A stretch of DNA of 64,000 bases from Pseudomonas sp. ZH-FAD (GCF_002803095.1 NZ_PGLR01000003.1:1-64000); one strand, 5' to 3'. Numbered from the stretch's first letter, positions 35,209 through 45,980 are shown. Made by a program: numbers and translations. Notes: a model not told the origin generated them from the sequence alone.

Positions 35209-35230
35209 TAGCCCGGATGAAATCCGGGAA
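35209..35230. repeat. REP-like hairpin before the AIM24 gene
   Basis: TAGCCCGGATGAAATCCGGG: CCCGGAT and ATCCGGG pair around GAA. It is the same family as the 21025-21057 element. Confidence 0.6.
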
Positions 35231-35247
35231 GCCTTGGAGACCGCCCC

Positions 35248-35994
35248 GTGCCCAGCCATCAACTCGAATACGAAATCCTCGGCGCATCGGCGCAATCGGT
35301 GGAGATCATCCTCGATCCTGGCGAGACGGTGATTGCCGAGGCCGGTGCGATGAACTACATGACTGACGGCGTGCGCTTCGAAACGCGCATGGGTGACGGT
35401 TCGTCCAGCGGTCTGCTGGGCAAGCTGTGGAGCGTTGGCAAACGCATGCTCACCGGCGAATCGCTGTTCATGACCCACTTCAACAATGCCGGCAAGCGCC
35501 AGGCGCGGGTCGCTTTCGCGGCGCCTTATCCGGGTACCGTGGTGCCCATCGACCTGGCGAAGATCGGCGGGCGCTTGATCTGCCAGAAAGACGCCTTCCT
35601 TTGTGCCGCCCATGGCACCAGCATCGGTATCAGCTTCGCCAAACGCCTGGGCGCCGGCTTCTTCGGCGGCGAGGGTTTCATCCTGCAGAAGCTCGAAGGT
35701 GACGGCCTGGCCTTCGTGCATGCCGGTGGCACGGTGATCCGCAAGGAGCTGAACAATGAAACCCTGCGCCTGGACACCGGCTGCCTGGTGGCCTTCAGCA
35801 GTGGCATCGATTACGACATCGCTCTGGCCGGCGGCCTCAAGAGCATGCTCTTCGGTGGCGAAGGCATCTTGCTGACCACGCTCAAAGGCACCGGTACGGT
35901 GTGGATTCAGAGCCTGCCGTTCTCGCGTCTGGCCGAGCGCGTCTATGCGGCGACCGTGCAGGCGCGCGAGGAGGTTCGCGCCGGTGGCAAGTAG
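35248..35994 (+). CDS. AIM24/TIGR00266 family protein
   Basis: 248 residues, beta-rich throughout, with the family's [19 protein letters not shown] and [21 protein letters not shown] segments. It is named after a yeast mitochondrial protein; its bacterial function is unknown. GTG start at 35248 with TTGGAGA 7 nt upstream, giving [17 protein letters not shown]. Its stop lies inside the start region of the hydrolase gene (11-nt overlap). Confidence 0.9.
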   Translation: MPSHQLEYEILGASAQSVEIILDPGETVIAEAGAMNYMTDGVRFETRMGDGSSSGLLGKLWSVGKRMLTGESLFMTHFNNAGKRQARVAFAAPYPGTVVPIDLAKIGGRLICQKDAFLCAAHGTSIGISFAKRLGAGFFGGEGFILQKLEGDGLAFVHAGGTVIRKELNNETLRLDTGCLVAFSSGIDYDIALAGGLKSMLFGGEGILLTTLKGTGTVWIQSLPFSRLAERVYAATVQAREEVRAGGK

Positions 35995-36877
35995 CCTGCG
36001 AGCACTGCTCTTGCTGCTGGCCAGTCTGTGCTTGGTCGGTTGCAGCGGTCTGTTGTTCTACCCGGAGCCGGGTTTACCGATCACTCCGGCTCGCGCTGGC
36101 CTGGAATACCGCGACATCGAGCTGCGTGCCGCCGATGGCACGCGTCTGCATGCCTGGTGGTTGCCGGCCAAGACTGGGGTGCAGGTCAAGGGCACGGTGC
36201 TGCATCTGCATGGCAATGGCGGCAACCTGGCCTGGCACCTGGGCGGCGTTCACTGGCTGCCGGAACAGGGCTATCAGGTGCTGATGCTCGATTATCGCGG
36301 CTACGGTCTGTCCGAAGGCAAGCCGCGGCTGCCGGAGGTCTATCAGGACATCGATGCCGCTTTCGTCTGGCTCGAACAGGCGCCGCAGGTGCAGGGCGCG
36401 CCGCTTTTACTGCTCGGGCAGAGCCTCGGTGGTGCGTTGGCCGTGCATTATCTGGCCGAGCATCCCGAGCGCCAATCGACCTTGCAGGCCATCGCACTGG
36501 ACGGTGTGCCGGCCAGTTATCGCGACGTCGCCCGCCATGCGCTGAGCAAGTCCTGGTTGACCTGGCCGCTGCAGGTGCCGCTGTCCTGGCTGGTGCCGGA
36601 CGGCGACAGCGCGATTCACAGCATCGATCGACTCGCAGGCGCGCCCTTGCTGATCTATCACAGTGTTGACGACGCGATCGTGCCGCTTTCCAATGGCCAG
36701 CGTTTGTATCAAGCTGCGCGCCCGCCACGCGCCTTTCAGGCGACCCGTGGCCCGCACGTGCAAACCTTTGCCGAGCCCGCCTGGCGTCAGTCGCTACTGG
36801 CGTTCTTCGTCGCGCCGCAGGCCTACGTCGAGCGCCTGGCACCGGCTACCGAATCCGCAACAGAGAGTCCGCAATGA
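35984..36877 (+). CDS. Alpha/beta-hydrolase lipoprotein
   Basis: 297 residues. A signal peptide with lipobox LVG|C20 ([20 protein letters not shown]) is followed by an alpha/beta-hydrolase fold: oxyanion region [11 protein letters not shown], nucleophile elbow [11 protein letters not shown], acid HSVDDAIVP and histidine RGPHVQTF. It resembles Bem46-like hydrolases; the ester substrate is unknown. I chose the GTG at 35984 with GAGGAGG (35968-35974) upstream, because the longer frame adds an Arg-rich stretch before the signal. It overlaps the AIM24 gene by 11 nt and the next gene by 4 nt (ATGA). Confidence 0.87.
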   Translation: MASSLRALLLLLASLCLVGCSGLLFYPEPGLPITPARAGLEYRDIELRAADGTRLHAWWLPAKTGVQVKGTVLHLHGNGGNLAWHLGGVHWLPEQGYQVLMLDYRGYGLSEGKPRLPEVYQDIDAAFVWLEQAPQVQGAPLLLLGQSLGGALAVHYLAEHPERQSTLQAIALDGVPASYRDVARHALSKSWLTWPLQVPLSWLVPDGDSAIHSIDRLAGAPLLIYHSVDDAIVPLSNGQRLYQAARPPRAFQATRGPHVQTFAEPAWRQSLLAFFVAPQAYVERLAPATESATESPQ

Positions 36878-37197
36878 CCGAACGTAACCCCATCCCCCTG
36901 ATCCTCACGGGTGTCGCCAGCATCGTCGGCACCATCGGCGTGCTCTGGTACTACGGCTACGTGCATTTCGCCAAACCGGAAGATGCGCTGCTGTTATCCG
37001 ATTTCACCATGCTCAAGACCGTTCCCGGTGAGGACTACAAGGTCTCGCTGAAACCGGCCAATCAGGTGGCGCAGTGCATCGATGGCGTGCTGGTATTGTT
37101 CGACATGCAGCAGAAGGGGCTGACCGGCGTGCTGGTGGACAACAAGAAGCAGGCTGTGCGCTGCATCGGCCAGGAAACCCCGGCTCTCGAGCAGTAA
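36874..37197 (+). CDS. Small single-pass membrane protein of unknown function
   Basis: 107 residues. One N-terminal membrane segment (IPLILTGVASIVGTIGVLWYY) is followed by a short soluble domain with two Cys (QCIDGVLVLFD, VRCIGQE) that could form a disulfide in the periplasm. Its start overlaps the hydrolase stop (ATGA), so translation is coupled. I recognise no family beyond similar Pseudomonas genes. Confidence 0.82.
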   Translation: MTERNPIPLILTGVASIVGTIGVLWYYGYVHFAKPEDALLLSDFTMLKTVPGEDYKVSLKPANQVAQCIDGVLVLFDMQQKGLTGVLVDNKKQAVRCIGQETPALEQ

Positions 37198-37247
37198 GGT
37201 CCGGCGCTATAAAGAAGGTTCTTCGCATAGTTTGGGGAAAGTGCGGG

Positions 37248-38016
37248 TTGACACACCGGACTGGCAAGTTTGTGTGTTCTGCTGCGCTATTTATCTCCGG
37301 GCCAAGATCACTAGCGCGTCGATCTCTCGTCTTGGTTTCGCCCCTCACGGGCGAGTCACTTTCTCTTGCTTGCCCAAGAGAAAGTAACCAAAGAGAAGGG
37401 CACCCCACCATCCGGCCCCGGCTGCGCCGGGGTTCCCTCGCTCCATCACCACTCCAGGGGCACGCTGCGAAGGGCCATCCATGGCCCATCGCAGCTCTCG
37501 CGACATCCATGTCGCTCAACCCCTTACGTGGCGATTCCACTCGGCCTCCTGAAGGGGGACTTGGCCGTCGTCTGTACCATCGCAGTTGAAGAGCAAAAGC
37601 AAAGGCCAGACGCCGCCAATTCCAATTCCGCAAAGATTGTGCAAGCTCGCGACCTGGTCCCCTTCAGGAGGCCGAGTGGAGGTGTTGCGTAGGGGAGCGA
37701 GCCGCATGGATGCGGCGAGAGGCTTAATGGGCCAGGGATGGCCCATTAAGCCGGCCCCCGGAGCAGCGCCGGAGCGAGGGAAGTTTCGCGCAGCGAAACC
37801 CGGATGTCGGGGTGCCCTTCTTTGGCACACCTTTCTTGGGCAAGCAAAGAAACGTAGCGAAGCGCAGTAACAGCCGCAGGCTGGCCCGCAGGGTGAGCGC
37901 AGCGAATCAAGGTGTGGCGCCCGTAAGGGGCGCAACCCAAACGCTCAGCGCACGCGGTAATAGATAGTGCTAAGTCAGCAAGCAAGACGCACACAAACTT
38001 GCCAGTTCGGTGTCAA
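37248..38016. mobile_element. 769-bp inverted-repeat element without genes
   Basis: The ends are near-perfect inverted repeats: TTGACACACCGGACTGGCAA at 37248-37267 (continuing GTTTGTGTGT) and, reversed, the block ending at 38016. The two halves are also homologous in opposite orientation: CTTGCTTGCCCAAGAGAAAG on the left matches the reverse complement of the CTTTCTTGGGCAAGCAAAG region on the right, and CACTCGGCCTCCTGAAGGGG is repeated inverted near the centre. The middle (37562-37660) is unique. No transposase or credible gene is inside. Related CTTGCCCAAGAAAAGTAACC repeats are dispersed in Pseudomonas and Xanthomonas. I see no target-site duplication. Confidence 0.7.
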
Positions 38017-38050
38017 GCGTATTCTCCCCGCGAAAATGCGATGTACCAAA

Positions 38051-38078
38051 AAGAAACCCGCCATCAGGCGGGTTTCTT
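38051..38078. terminator. Bidirectional terminator after lptF
   Basis: AAGAAACCCGCC (38051-38062), ATCA loop, GGCGGGTTTCTT (38067-38078): a perfect 12-bp stem. It lies 17 nt past the lptF stop on the minus strand, with an A/T-rich base usable in both directions. Confidence 0.9.
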
Positions 38079-38094
38079 CATTCCGGCATGGCTG

Positions 38095-38880
38095 TCAGGC
38101 GCCGGTAGCCGGACGCGGAGCGACCGGCTGGTTGTCGTTGGAGATGGTCACCTCCACACGACGGTTCTGTGCACGACCGGAGTCACTGGAGTTGTCCGCG
38201 ACCGGATACTCCTTGCCATAACCCTGGGCGACGATGCGCGTCGGCTCTACGCCGGCGCGAATCAGTGCGCGACGTACGGACTCGGCGCGACGCTCGGACA
38301 GACCCTGATTGTAGCTGGCCGAGCCGACGCTGTCGGTATAACCCTCGACGATCACCTGACGCTCCGGGTTTTCCTGGAGAAAGCGCGCCAGCTGGGTGAC
38401 GTTGGGCAGTGCGCTGCTCTTGAGTTCGGCCTTGTTGAAGTCGAACAGGACGTCACCGAAGGTCACCAGGGTGCCGCGTTCGGTCTGCTTGGCGTTGAGG
38501 CTGTCCTGCAGCTTGCGGATCTGCGCGTCGCGAGCATCGAGCAGGGCCTGGGCGCGCTGCGCCGAGGAGTTCTTCAGCTCGGCTTCGGCGTTACGCAGGA
38601 CGATGGTCTGCTTGGCTACCTCGACGCGCTTGTTGGTCAGGTAGGCCAGTTGGTCGACCTTCTGCTCGTCTTCCTTTTCCATGTAGGCCTTGTCGGCCTT
38701 GTTCAGCCATTCCTGGGCTTCCTTGGTTTCCAGCGCCGCGACCTTGCTCGCTTGCGGATCGCTCTGCAGCGAGGAGAAGTTGCTACGCGCCGACTCCAGG
38801 TTGGCATTGGGCTGGTGCGAGCAGGCGGCCAGGCCGACGCTCAGGGCCAGAAGGGCGGGGATCATCACGTGTTTACGCAT
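38095..38880 (-). CDS. lptF: OmpA-family outer-membrane lipoprotein LptF
   Basis: 261 residues, the length I remember for P. aeruginosa LptF. Lipobox LAA|C20 (MRKHVMIPALLALSVGLAAC). A long coiled coil spans about 35-140. The C-terminal OmpA-like peptidoglycan-binding domain (about 145-250) has VIVEGYTDSVGSASYNQGLS and GRAQNRRVEV. It anchors the outer membrane to peptidoglycan; in P. aeruginosa it belongs to the AlgU envelope-stress regulon. I chose the ATG at 38880 with AAAGGA 8 nt upstream over the further in-frame starts. It follows the DUF4398 lipoprotein gene by 47 nt. Confidence 0.93.
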   Translation of the reverse strand: MRKHVMIPALLALSVGLAACSHQPNANLESARSNFSSLQSDPQASKVAALETKEAQEWLNKADKAYMEKEDEQKVDQLAYLTNKRVEVAKQTIVLRNAEAELKNSSAQRAQALLDARDAQIRKLQDSLNAKQTERGTLVTFGDVLFDFNKAELKSSALPNVTQLARFLQENPERQVIVEGYTDSVGSASYNQGLSERRAESVRRALIRAGVEPTRIVAQGYGKEYPVADNSSDSGRAQNRRVEVTISNDNQPVAPRPATGA

Positions 38881-38927
38881 GGCGTTCATCCTTTGATCTG
38901 TCAGCGAATAGGTGGGGTGCATGCCGC

Positions 38928-39341
38928 TCACTGAGCGTTACGCATGCCTTCCTCACGCAGTTCCTGAACACCCTGACGGGCGTCCTGCAAAGCCTGCTCG
39001 GCTTTGGCGGCCTGGGCCTTGCGCTCGGCGAGTCGGGCATCCCACTCGGCCTGTTCAGCCAGGCGACGGGCCTTCTCATACTCTTTCTCGTGCATGGCCA
39101 GCTCGGCCTCCTTGAGCTTGTCCTGCGCGGACTTCATTTCCACGGCGGCAAACTCGGTACCGCCGGCGCTGATCGCCGAGTTCACGGCAGACTGCGTCAC
39201 GGCGTATTGCTCGCTGGGCGGGTTACCCGCACAGCCAGCCAGTACCAGGCTGCTACCCAGTGCCAGGGCAGCCAGTTTGATCCCGTGCAGGCGGCTGCGC
39301 GGGGCTTTCTCGGTATGGGTCTTCATGGCGGCTAACTCCAT
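38928..39341 (-). CDS. DUF4398 lipoprotein
   Basis: 137 residues. A long n-region is followed by lipobox LAG|C37 (LAALALGSSLVLAGC) and a coiled-coil DUF4398 domain (DKLKEAELAMHEKEYEKARR). DUF4398 genes commonly precede OmpA-family lipoprotein genes, as here with lptF, and the two products probably work together in the envelope. Start at 39341 with AGGAG 8 nt upstream; an internal ATG (MKTHTEK) is also possible. Confidence 0.87.
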   Translation of the reverse strand: MELAAMKTHTEKAPRSRLHGIKLAALALGSSLVLAGCAGNPPSEQYAVTQSAVNSAISAGGTEFAAVEMKSAQDKLKEAELAMHEKEYEKARRLAEQAEWDARLAERKAQAAKAEQALQDARQGVQELREEGMRNAQ

Positions 39342-39760
39342 TTGAAACACTCCTATGAACGACGATATCCGTGGCAATTGGCCCATCGTGTAGCTCGTCT
39401 ACCAAGGGGCTTGGCGATATTGGCGTGCCACGATGGCCTGCAGTTGGGACCGGCAGGTTTTTCGAATAGTTCAGAAAAAAACACAGCGTGCTTATGATTT
39501 TCTGGATGACTGGTCAGTCAACTATTTGCCTGTGACAAGGTCGCGGCACCGCCTTCAATGCGCTTGGAAATGCTCTTTTGCCCTTGTACGTAAAGGGTTT
39601 GGTGGGTTTCTATGGGGCGAAGGAAGGGGCTGGCGCCCGCGCGTTGCCGAAGGTGGGGGAGGCGCCGTGTCAGTGCAAAAAGGGCCGGTCAGGAGACTTG
39701 CTTTCTCCCTGGACGCCCTGAATTGAACAATATGTCGAACGCAAGGAGCTGTTCAGGGCG
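39342..39760. other. Gap upstream of the DUF4398-lptF operon
   Basis: 419 bp. It must hold the operon promoter, but I found no convincing AlgU box (GAACTT-N16/17-TCTGA) or sigma-70 match. The section 39460-39600 is AT-richer than its surroundings. At the far end, GACGCCCTGAA (39712-39722) and TTCAGGGCGTC (39752-39762) form an 11-bp inverted repeat that overlaps the stop of the next minus-strand gene and has no T-run, so it may be a weak terminator. Confidence 0.45.
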
Positions 39761-40105
39761 TCAATGGCTTGTCTCTTTGCCCGTGTCACTCAGTTCACGC
39801 AGGTATTTGCGCGACAGCGCCAGAAAACGCGGAGTGGGCCCTATGTCCTCGTACAGCGGGTCGCCTTGCTCGTCCAGCGCCACGACCTTGCTGCCGCGCA
39901 CGTAGGGTAGGCTGGCTTCGAGTTCCTCGAGCGCTGCGCCGATCAGTTCGCCAAGCAGTTCCTCGCTGTGATGCTTGGGGTACATCTCGGTGAGCGCCGC
40001 CAGGCGAGCGGCCGACTCGACATCCAGATGAATGTGATAACGGGTCGGGGTCAGGTGCCCCTTGGCATTCTGTTCCCAGTGTTTTGCCAGTTCGCGAATT
40101 CTCAT
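39761..40105 (-). CDS. Conserved Pseudomonas protein of unknown function
   Basis: 114 residues, soluble, starting [20 protein letters not shown] and ending in a helical tail. [17 protein letters not shown] is a distinctive C-terminal stretch. Similar genes next to ppc have been labelled 'pilin assembly protein', but nothing in the sequence supports a pilus role. GAGGAG precedes the ATG at 40105. It is divergent from ppc with 167 bp between. Confidence 0.8.
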   Translation of the reverse strand: MRIRELAKHWEQNAKGHLTPTRYHIHLDVESAARLAALTEMYPKHHSEELLGELIGAALEELEASLPYVRGSKVVALDEQGDPLYEDIGPTPRFLALSRKYLRELSDTGKETSH

Positions 40106-40272
40106 GTCATTACTCCTCACGGGTGGCGCAGCTGATGCCGGCTAGCGCATCCACTACGCCTGTCAGTAAGCCTAGTCCCAGCACGCAGGACTGCCTGGGT
40201 ACGCGTCGCACCCTTGTAAGAAGTTGGCGCGCTGTGCACTCTGTTGACACTGGACAGGGGAAGGAGTGCGAC

Positions 40273-42909
40273 ATGGCGGAAATCGATGCGCGCCTGCGTG
40301 AAGAGGTGCACCTGCTTGGCGAGCTGCTTGGGCATACCATCAGCACCCAGTTGGGCGACGAGTTTCTCGACAAGATCGAACGCATACGCAAGTCGGCCAA
40401 GGCCGGTCGTCGCGGTTCTGCCGCGGGTGCCGAGCAGTTGACCAGCACCTTGGGGGACCTGGGTGACGACGAACTGCTGCCGGTGGCACGGGCCTTCAAT
40501 CAGTTTCTCAACCTGGCCAACATCGCCGAGCAGCAGCACCGTGTGCGCCGTCGCCGTGCTGGTGAGCCCGAGCCATTCGAGTTGCGCGTGCTCGACGAAC
40601 TGCTCGAACGCCTGCTCGCCGCCGGGCAGGGCAACGATGAACTGGCGCGGCAACTGGGGCGTCTGGACATCGAACTGGTGCTGACCGCGCACCCCACCGA
40701 AGTGGCGCGGCGTACGCTGATCCAGAAATACGATGCCATCGCCGCGCAGCTGACGGCACTGGATCACAGCGATCTGTTGCCAACAGAACGTGAACGCATC
40801 GCCCAGCGCCTGCAGCGGCTGATCGCCGAGGCCTGGCACACCGAGGAAATTCGTCGTAGCCGGCCCAGCCCGGTGGACGAAGCCAAGTGGGGTTTCGCTG
40901 TCATCGAGCATTCGCTATGGCAGGCCGTGCCGCAGTTCCTGCGTCGTGCCGATCAGAGCTTGCAGGCCGCCACCGGTCTGCGTCTGCCGCTGGAGGCTGC
41001 GCCGATTCGTTTCGCCTCGTGGATGGGCGGCGACCGTGACGGCAACCCCAATGTCACCGCGCGCGTGACCCGTGAGGTGTTGCTGCTGGCGCGCTGGATG
41101 GCCGCCGATCTCTATCTGCGCGATGTCGACAATCTGGCCGCGGAACTGTCCATGCAGCAGGCCAGTGACGAATTGCGGGCGCAGGTGGGCGACAGTGCCG
41201 AACCATACCGTGCCTTGCTCAAGCAGCTGCGCGAGCGCCTGCGCGAAACGCGCAGCTGGGCGCAGCAGGCCCTCACTGCCGATGTGACGCCAGGCCCTGC
41301 AGTGCTGCGCGACAATCATGATCTGCTGGCGCCGCTACAGCTCTGTTACCAGTCGCTGCATGCCTGCGGCATGGGTGTGATTGCCGATGGTCCGTTGCTC
41401 GATTGCCTGCGCCGGGCAGCCACCTTCGGTCTGTTTCTGGTACGCCTCGATGTTCGTCAGGATTCCTCCCGGCACGCTGCGGCGATGTCGGAAATCACCG
41501 ATTATCTCGGCCTCGGTCGCTACGCCGAATGGGATGAGGAGGCGCGCCTCAGCTTTCTCCAGCGCGAGCTGGATAACCGCCGGCCACTGCTGCCGAACGA
41601 CTATCGTCCCTCGGCCGATACTGCCGAGGTCCTCGCCACCTGTCGTGAGGTAGCTGCCGCTCCCGCCGCCTCGCTGGGCTCTTACGTGATCTCCATGGCC
41701 GGTGCTGCCTCCGACGTGCTGGCCGTGCAACTGCTGTTGAAAGAGGCCGGGTTGCGCCGGCCGATGCGGGTGGTGCCACTTTTCGAAACCCTGGCCGATC
41801 TGGACCACGCCGGGCCGGTTATCGACCGGCTGCTGGGGTTGCCCGGCTATCGCGCGCGCCTGCATGGCCCGCAGGAAGTGATGATCGGTTATTCCGATTC
41901 GGCCAAGGACGCCGGTACAACCGCCGCAGCCTGGGCGCAGTACCGCGCCCAGGAGGAACTGGTGCGCCTGTGTCGCGAGCATCAGGTCGAACTGCTGCTG
42001 TTCCATGGTCGCGGTGGCACCGTGGGCCGTGGCGGTGGCCCCGCTCACGCGGCCATTCTGTCGCAACCCCCGGGATCGGTGGCGGGGCGTTTCCGCACCA
42101 CCGAGCAGGGTGAAATGATCCGCTTCAAGTTCGGCCTGCCGGATATCGCCGAGCAAAACCTCAACCTCTATCTGGCCGCGGTGCTGGAAGCCACGCTGCT
42201 GCCGCCACCGGCGCCGGAGCCAAGCTGGCGGGCGATGATGGACCGCCTCGCCGACGTCGGCGTGAAGGCCTATCGCGGCGTGGTGCGCGAGCATCCGCAG
42301 TTCGTCGAGTATTTCCGCCAAGCCACGCCGGAGCAGGAGCTCGGCCGCTTGCCGCTGGGCAGTCGCCCGGCCAAGCGGCGCGAAGGTGGTGTGGAGAGCC
42401 TGCGGGCGATCCCGTGGATCTTCGCCTGGACCCAGACGCGACTGATGCTGCCGGCCTGGCTCGGCTGGGAGCAGGCCCTGGGACAAGCCCTGCAAGGTGG
42501 TGATGCTGAGCTGCTGAAAAGCATGCGCGAGCAATGGCCGTTCTTCCGCACCCGCATCGACATGCTGGAAATGGTCCTGACCAAAGCGGACGCCAATATC
42601 GCTGCCCTGTATGACGAGCGCCTGGTCGAACCGTCGCTGCAGGCGCTGGGTGCGCAGTTACGCGACCTATTGTCGCAGGCGTGCGCTGCCGTGCTGGAAC
42701 TGACTGGTCAGTCGCGCTTGCTCGCACATAATCAGGAAACCCTGGAATCGATCAGCGTGCGCAACACCTACCTCGACCCGCTGCATCTGTTGCAGGCCGA
42801 GCTGTTGGCGCGCTGCCGGCAACGTGAACAGGCGCCGGAGAGCCCTCTGGAGCAGGCGCTGCTGGTCAGCGTGGCGGGTATTGCAGCGGGCTTGCGTAAC
42901 ACCGGCTGA
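40273..42909 (+). CDS. ppc: Phosphoenolpyruvate carboxylase
   Basis: Anaplerotic carboxylation of PEP to oxaloacetate. 878 residues, the usual length. Key motifs: [14 protein letters not shown] with the catalytic His, [29 protein letters not shown] and [19 protein letters not shown]. The C-terminus ends GLRNTG, typical of the family. I chose the ATG at 40273 with AAGGAG 6 nt upstream; the longer frame upstream runs through the divergent gene's promoter. Confidence 0.97.
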   Translation: MAEIDARLREEVHLLGELLGHTISTQLGDEFLDKIERIRKSAKAGRRGSAAGAEQLTSTLGDLGDDELLPVARAFNQFLNLANIAEQQHRVRRRRAGEPEPFELRVLDELLERLLAAGQGNDELARQLGRLDIELVLTAHPTEVARRTLIQKYDAIAAQLTALDHSDLLPTERERIAQRLQRLIAEAWHTEEIRRSRPSPVDEAKWGFAVIEHSLWQAVPQFLRRADQSLQAATGLRLPLEAAPIRFASWMGGDRDGNPNVTARVTREVLLLARWMAADLYLRDVDNLAAELSMQQASDELRAQVGDSAEPYRALLKQLRERLRETRSWAQQALTADVTPGPAVLRDNHDLLAPLQLCYQSLHACGMGVIADGPLLDCLRRAATFGLFLVRLDVRQDSSRHAAAMSEITDYLGLGRYAEWDEEARLSFLQRELDNRRPLLPNDYRPSADTAEVLATCREVAAAPAASLGSYVISMAGAASDVLAVQLLLKEAGLRRPMRVVPLFETLADLDHAGPVIDRLLGLPGYRARLHGPQEVMIGYSDSAKDAGTTAAAWAQYRAQEELVRLCREHQVELLLFHGRGGTVGRGGGPAHAAILSQPPGSVAGRFRTTEQGEMIRFKFGLPDIAEQNLNLYLAAVLEATLLPPPAPEPSWRAMMDRLADVGVKAYRGVVREHPQFVEYFRQATPEQELGRLPLGSRPAKRREGGVESLRAIPWIFAWTQTRLMLPAWLGWEQALGQALQGGDAELLKSMREQWPFFRTRIDMLEMVLTKADANIAALYDERLVEPSLQALGAQLRDLLSQACAAVLELTGQSRLLAHNQETLESISVRNTYLDPLHLLQAELLARCRQREQAPESPLEQALLVSVAGIAAGLRNTG

Positions 42910-43114
42910 GGGCGGCAGTGCGCTGGCAGACAGCTGCCTGAGCTGCGCCGCGAAGCAGGTCCAGGCCGTCGCGAGGAGGGTTTTTATCCGACTTTTGGCG
43001 GCTTGTGCGCCTGGGGTGCGCTGTGTATCTTGAGCAGCCTTTTGGCCGCTACGGCTGCCGCACTACATTCAAGAGATTGGCCCCACGAGGCGAGTCCGAC
43101 CGATTACTACATAA

Positions 43115-43780
<666 letters not shown>

Positions 43781-43806
43781 GTCCAGATCGCCCGTTGTCA
43801 TCGCAG

Positions 43807-43835
43807 CAAGGCCCCGCAAGGGGCCTTGTTCGTTT
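43807..43835 (+). terminator. Terminator of adk
   Basis: CAAGGCCCC (43807-43815), GCAA loop, GGGGCCTTG (43820-43828), then TTCGTTT: a 9-bp stem 26 nt past the stop. Confidence 0.88.
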
Positions 43836-43960
43836 ATGGAACCTGATACGTTCAGGTCGCTCTCAAGCATGGCCGTGCAATGCGTGCCGGCTAGTATCGA
43901 CGATGCAGCCTCCGGTCTGCGCCGGGGCGTGTCGATAACCTATAAGGAAGAGGGCATTCA

Positions 43961-44722
43961 ATGACCGAGAAACGCATCTGGCTGGGCCTTGCGGTATCGC
44001 TGCTGGCCACTCCGCTGGCATTTGCCGATACCGCGACGGATTGTTCCGTCGCCGAGTTCACCATGGGCCTGCGCTTTCAGCAGCAGTCGGCGGAAATCCA
44101 GGCGCTGCAGTTGCAGGCCTACAACATCGCCACGGAGAAGCTCGACAAGGCCGTAGCGGCGGCGAAGGATCCATCGAAGCTGGCCATCGTCACCGACCTC
44201 GATGAAACCGTGATCGACAACAGCGCGCTGCTGGCGCGCGATCTGGCCAACTGTCACCAGTACGACGCCTGGGACACCTGGCTGCCCTGGGAGCGTGACG
44301 GCACCCCCGAACTGATCCCCGGCGCGAAGAAATTCCTCGAGCATGCCGACAAGCTCGGCGTGACCATCCGCTACATCTCCGACCGCGCCGACGAGCAGAA
44401 GAAGTACACTCTGGCCACCCTGAGCAAGCTGGGCCTGCCGCAGGTATCGGAGGAGAGCGTGCTGCTGCTTGGGCCGCCCAAGGTAGAGCGCCGCGCCATC
44501 GTCAGCTCCGATCATCAGATCATCATGCTGTTGGGCGACACGCTGCATGATTTCGACGCACGTTTTCGCAAGACACCGCTCGACGCGCAGCGCAAGACCG
44601 TCGCCGAAGAGTCGGACAAGTGGGGCGTCGAGTGGATCGTGTTCCCCAATGCTGGCTACGGCACCTGGTCCAAAGCACCGCTCAAAGGCTGGGAAGCCGA
44701 GCCGGTAGTCGAGCCCTGGTAA
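43961..44722 (+). CDS. Periplasmic HAD-family acid phosphatase / 5'-nucleotidase (e(P4)-like)
   Basis: 253 residues. Signal peptide MTEKRIWLGLAVSLLATPLA, cleaved after AFA. HAD motif I is VTDLDETVIDN (Asp79 nucleophile, Asp81); motif II lies in RYISDRAD, and the acidic motif in MLLGDTLHDFDARF. It resembles class C acid phosphatases and lipoprotein e(P4), but has no lipobox and is therefore soluble. It probably dephosphorylates nucleotides in the periplasm to salvage phosphate or nucleosides. AAGGAAG before the ATG. Confidence 0.88.
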   Translation: MTEKRIWLGLAVSLLATPLAFADTATDCSVAEFTMGLRFQQQSAEIQALQLQAYNIATEKLDKAVAAAKDPSKLAIVTDLDETVIDNSALLARDLANCHQYDAWDTWLPWERDGTPELIPGAKKFLEHADKLGVTIRYISDRADEQKKYTLATLSKLGLPQVSEESVLLLGPPKVERRAIVSSDHQIIMLLGDTLHDFDARFRKTPLDAQRKTVAEESDKWGVEWIVFPNAGYGTWSKAPLKGWEAEPVVEPW

Positions 44723-44792
44723 GGCGGTGTTGATCTCCATCGGTCGCTTGGCGTGAGTCGGGCGCCGTCATGGCGCTGGAAAAAAATGCGTC

Positions 44793-44819
44793 GAGCCGGT
44801 CTAATGCCGGCTCTTTTTT
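44793..44819 (+). terminator. Terminator between the acid phosphatase gene and tsaB
   Basis: GAGCCGG (44793-44799), 7-nt loop, CCGGCTC (44807-44813), then TTTTTT. It lies only 20 nt before the tsaB start, leaving no room for a promoter behind it. Confidence 0.88.
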
Positions 44820-44838
44820 CTGCAGCTGTCCGAATGCA

Positions 44839-45522
44839 ATGACCACTCTCCTGGCCCTCGATACCGCTACTGAAGCCTGCTCCGTCGCGCTGCTGCATGA
44901 CGGTCGCGTGCTCAGCCACTACGAAGTCGCCCCGCGTATGCACGCGCAACGCCTGTTGCCGATGATTCAGCAACTGTTGGCTGAGGCAGGTATCGCCGCT
45001 TCGGCGCTGGATGCCATCGCCTTCGGCCGTGGCCCGGGTGCTTTCACCGGTGTGCGCATCGCCATCGGCGTGGTGCAGGGCCTGGCCTTTGCCCTGGATC
45101 GGCCGGTGCTGCCGGTATCCAATCTGGCCGTGTTGGCCCAGCGTGCGCTGCGTGAGCAGGGCGCGACTCAGGTCGCAGCCGCCATCGACGCGCGCATGGA
45201 CGAAGTCTATTGGGGCTGCTACCGCGCCGAAGCCGGCGAGATGCGCCTGCTCGGTCATGAGGCGGTGTTGCCACCGGAGCAAGCCGAGGCGCCGCGTGGC
45301 AGCGATGGTGAGTGGTTCGGCGCCGGCACCGGTTGGGGCACCTTCGCCGCGCGTATCGCCCTCACACCTGTGAGCATGGATGGCAGCATGCTGCCGCACG
45401 CCGAAGACCTGCTGACTCTGGCCCGTTTTGCCTGGGCGCGTGGCGAGGCGTTGCCGGCCGATCAGGCGCAGCCGGTGTACCTGCGTGACCAGGTCGCCAC
45501 GCCGAAAGCGCCGCCGGTATGA
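44839..45522 (+). CDS. tsaB: tRNA threonylcarbamoyladenosine biosynthesis protein TsaB
   Basis: 227 residues. An inactive-kinase-fold partner (ASKHA) of TsaD, needed for t6A37 modification of ANN-decoding tRNAs. Family segments: LLALDTATEACSVAL, MHAQRLLPMIQQLL and AFGRGPGAFTGVRIAIGV. The frame allows a longer N-terminus, but that would start before the terminator, so I chose the ATG at 44839. Its ribosome-binding site is weak (CAGCTG region). The terminator 20 nt upstream makes its transcription odd. Confidence 0.94.
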   Translation: MTTLLALDTATEACSVALLHDGRVLSHYEVAPRMHAQRLLPMIQQLLAEAGIAASALDAIAFGRGPGAFTGVRIAIGVVQGLAFALDRPVLPVSNLAVLAQRALREQGATQVAAAIDARMDEVYWGCYRAEAGEMRLLGHEAVLPPEQAEAPRGSDGEWFGAGTGWGTFAARIALTPVSMDGSMLPHAEDLLTLARFAWARGEALPADQAQPVYLRDQVATPKAPPV

Positions 45523-45635
45523 CAATTGGTCGGATGCTTGGCGCCAAGAACTCTTCGGCATTTGCCAAGGACGCAGCCCGCCGCTACATTGCCAGCACTG
45601 TCCCTTGTTCAGCCGAGCCCACCGAGCAGCCCTAG

Positions 45636-45980
45636 ATGCGGATCGACGGTTACTTACCTTCCTACTCGCCAGATCGTGGCCCCCGTTCGGGGACTGCGGT
45701 CACGCCCTATCGCGAGGCGCAGCGGGAGGTCGAGGCCCAGCGTGAACAGCCGGCTGCCCCAGCCAGCAGCCAGGGGTTGGAGCAGGCACCGCAGATTCGC
45801 CGCGTGCAGGCCAGCAGCAGTAACACCGATAGCCTGCCTACCCGCTCGCAGGACCTCGGTTATCAACAGCCTACGCTGAGCAACCGTGCCGCTCAGGCGT
45901 TGGCCAGCTACAGCACCACCGCCGCTTACGCCAGCGAGTACGATGCGCAGGAAGTGCTCGGCCTCGATCTCTACGCGTAA
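45636..45980 (+). CDS. Small conserved Pseudomonas protein of unknown function
   Basis: 114 residues, polar, low complexity, rich in Gln, Ser, Ala and Tyr (MRIDGYLPSYSPDRGPRSGT). No signal peptide, membrane segment or known domain; probably intrinsically disordered. The C-terminus YDAQEVLGLDLYA looks conserved-type. It stands alone between tsaB and the DUF72 gene. Confidence 0.65.
   Translation: MRIDGYLPSYSPDRGPRSGTAVTPYREAQREVEAQREQPAAPASSQGLEQAPQIRRVQASSSNTDSLPTRSQDLGYQQPTLSNRAAQALASYSTTAAYASEYDAQEVLGLDLYA

Noticed and set aside
37074..37935. Open frames in and around the inverted-repeat element
   Set aside because: They follow the repeat sequence (EKVTKEKG-type peptides) and have no ribosome-binding sites or domains.
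40084..40272. Longer N-terminus for phosphoenolpyruvate carboxylase
   Set aside because: It runs through the promoter region and the divergent gene's start; AAGGAG and the family's N-terminus support 40273.
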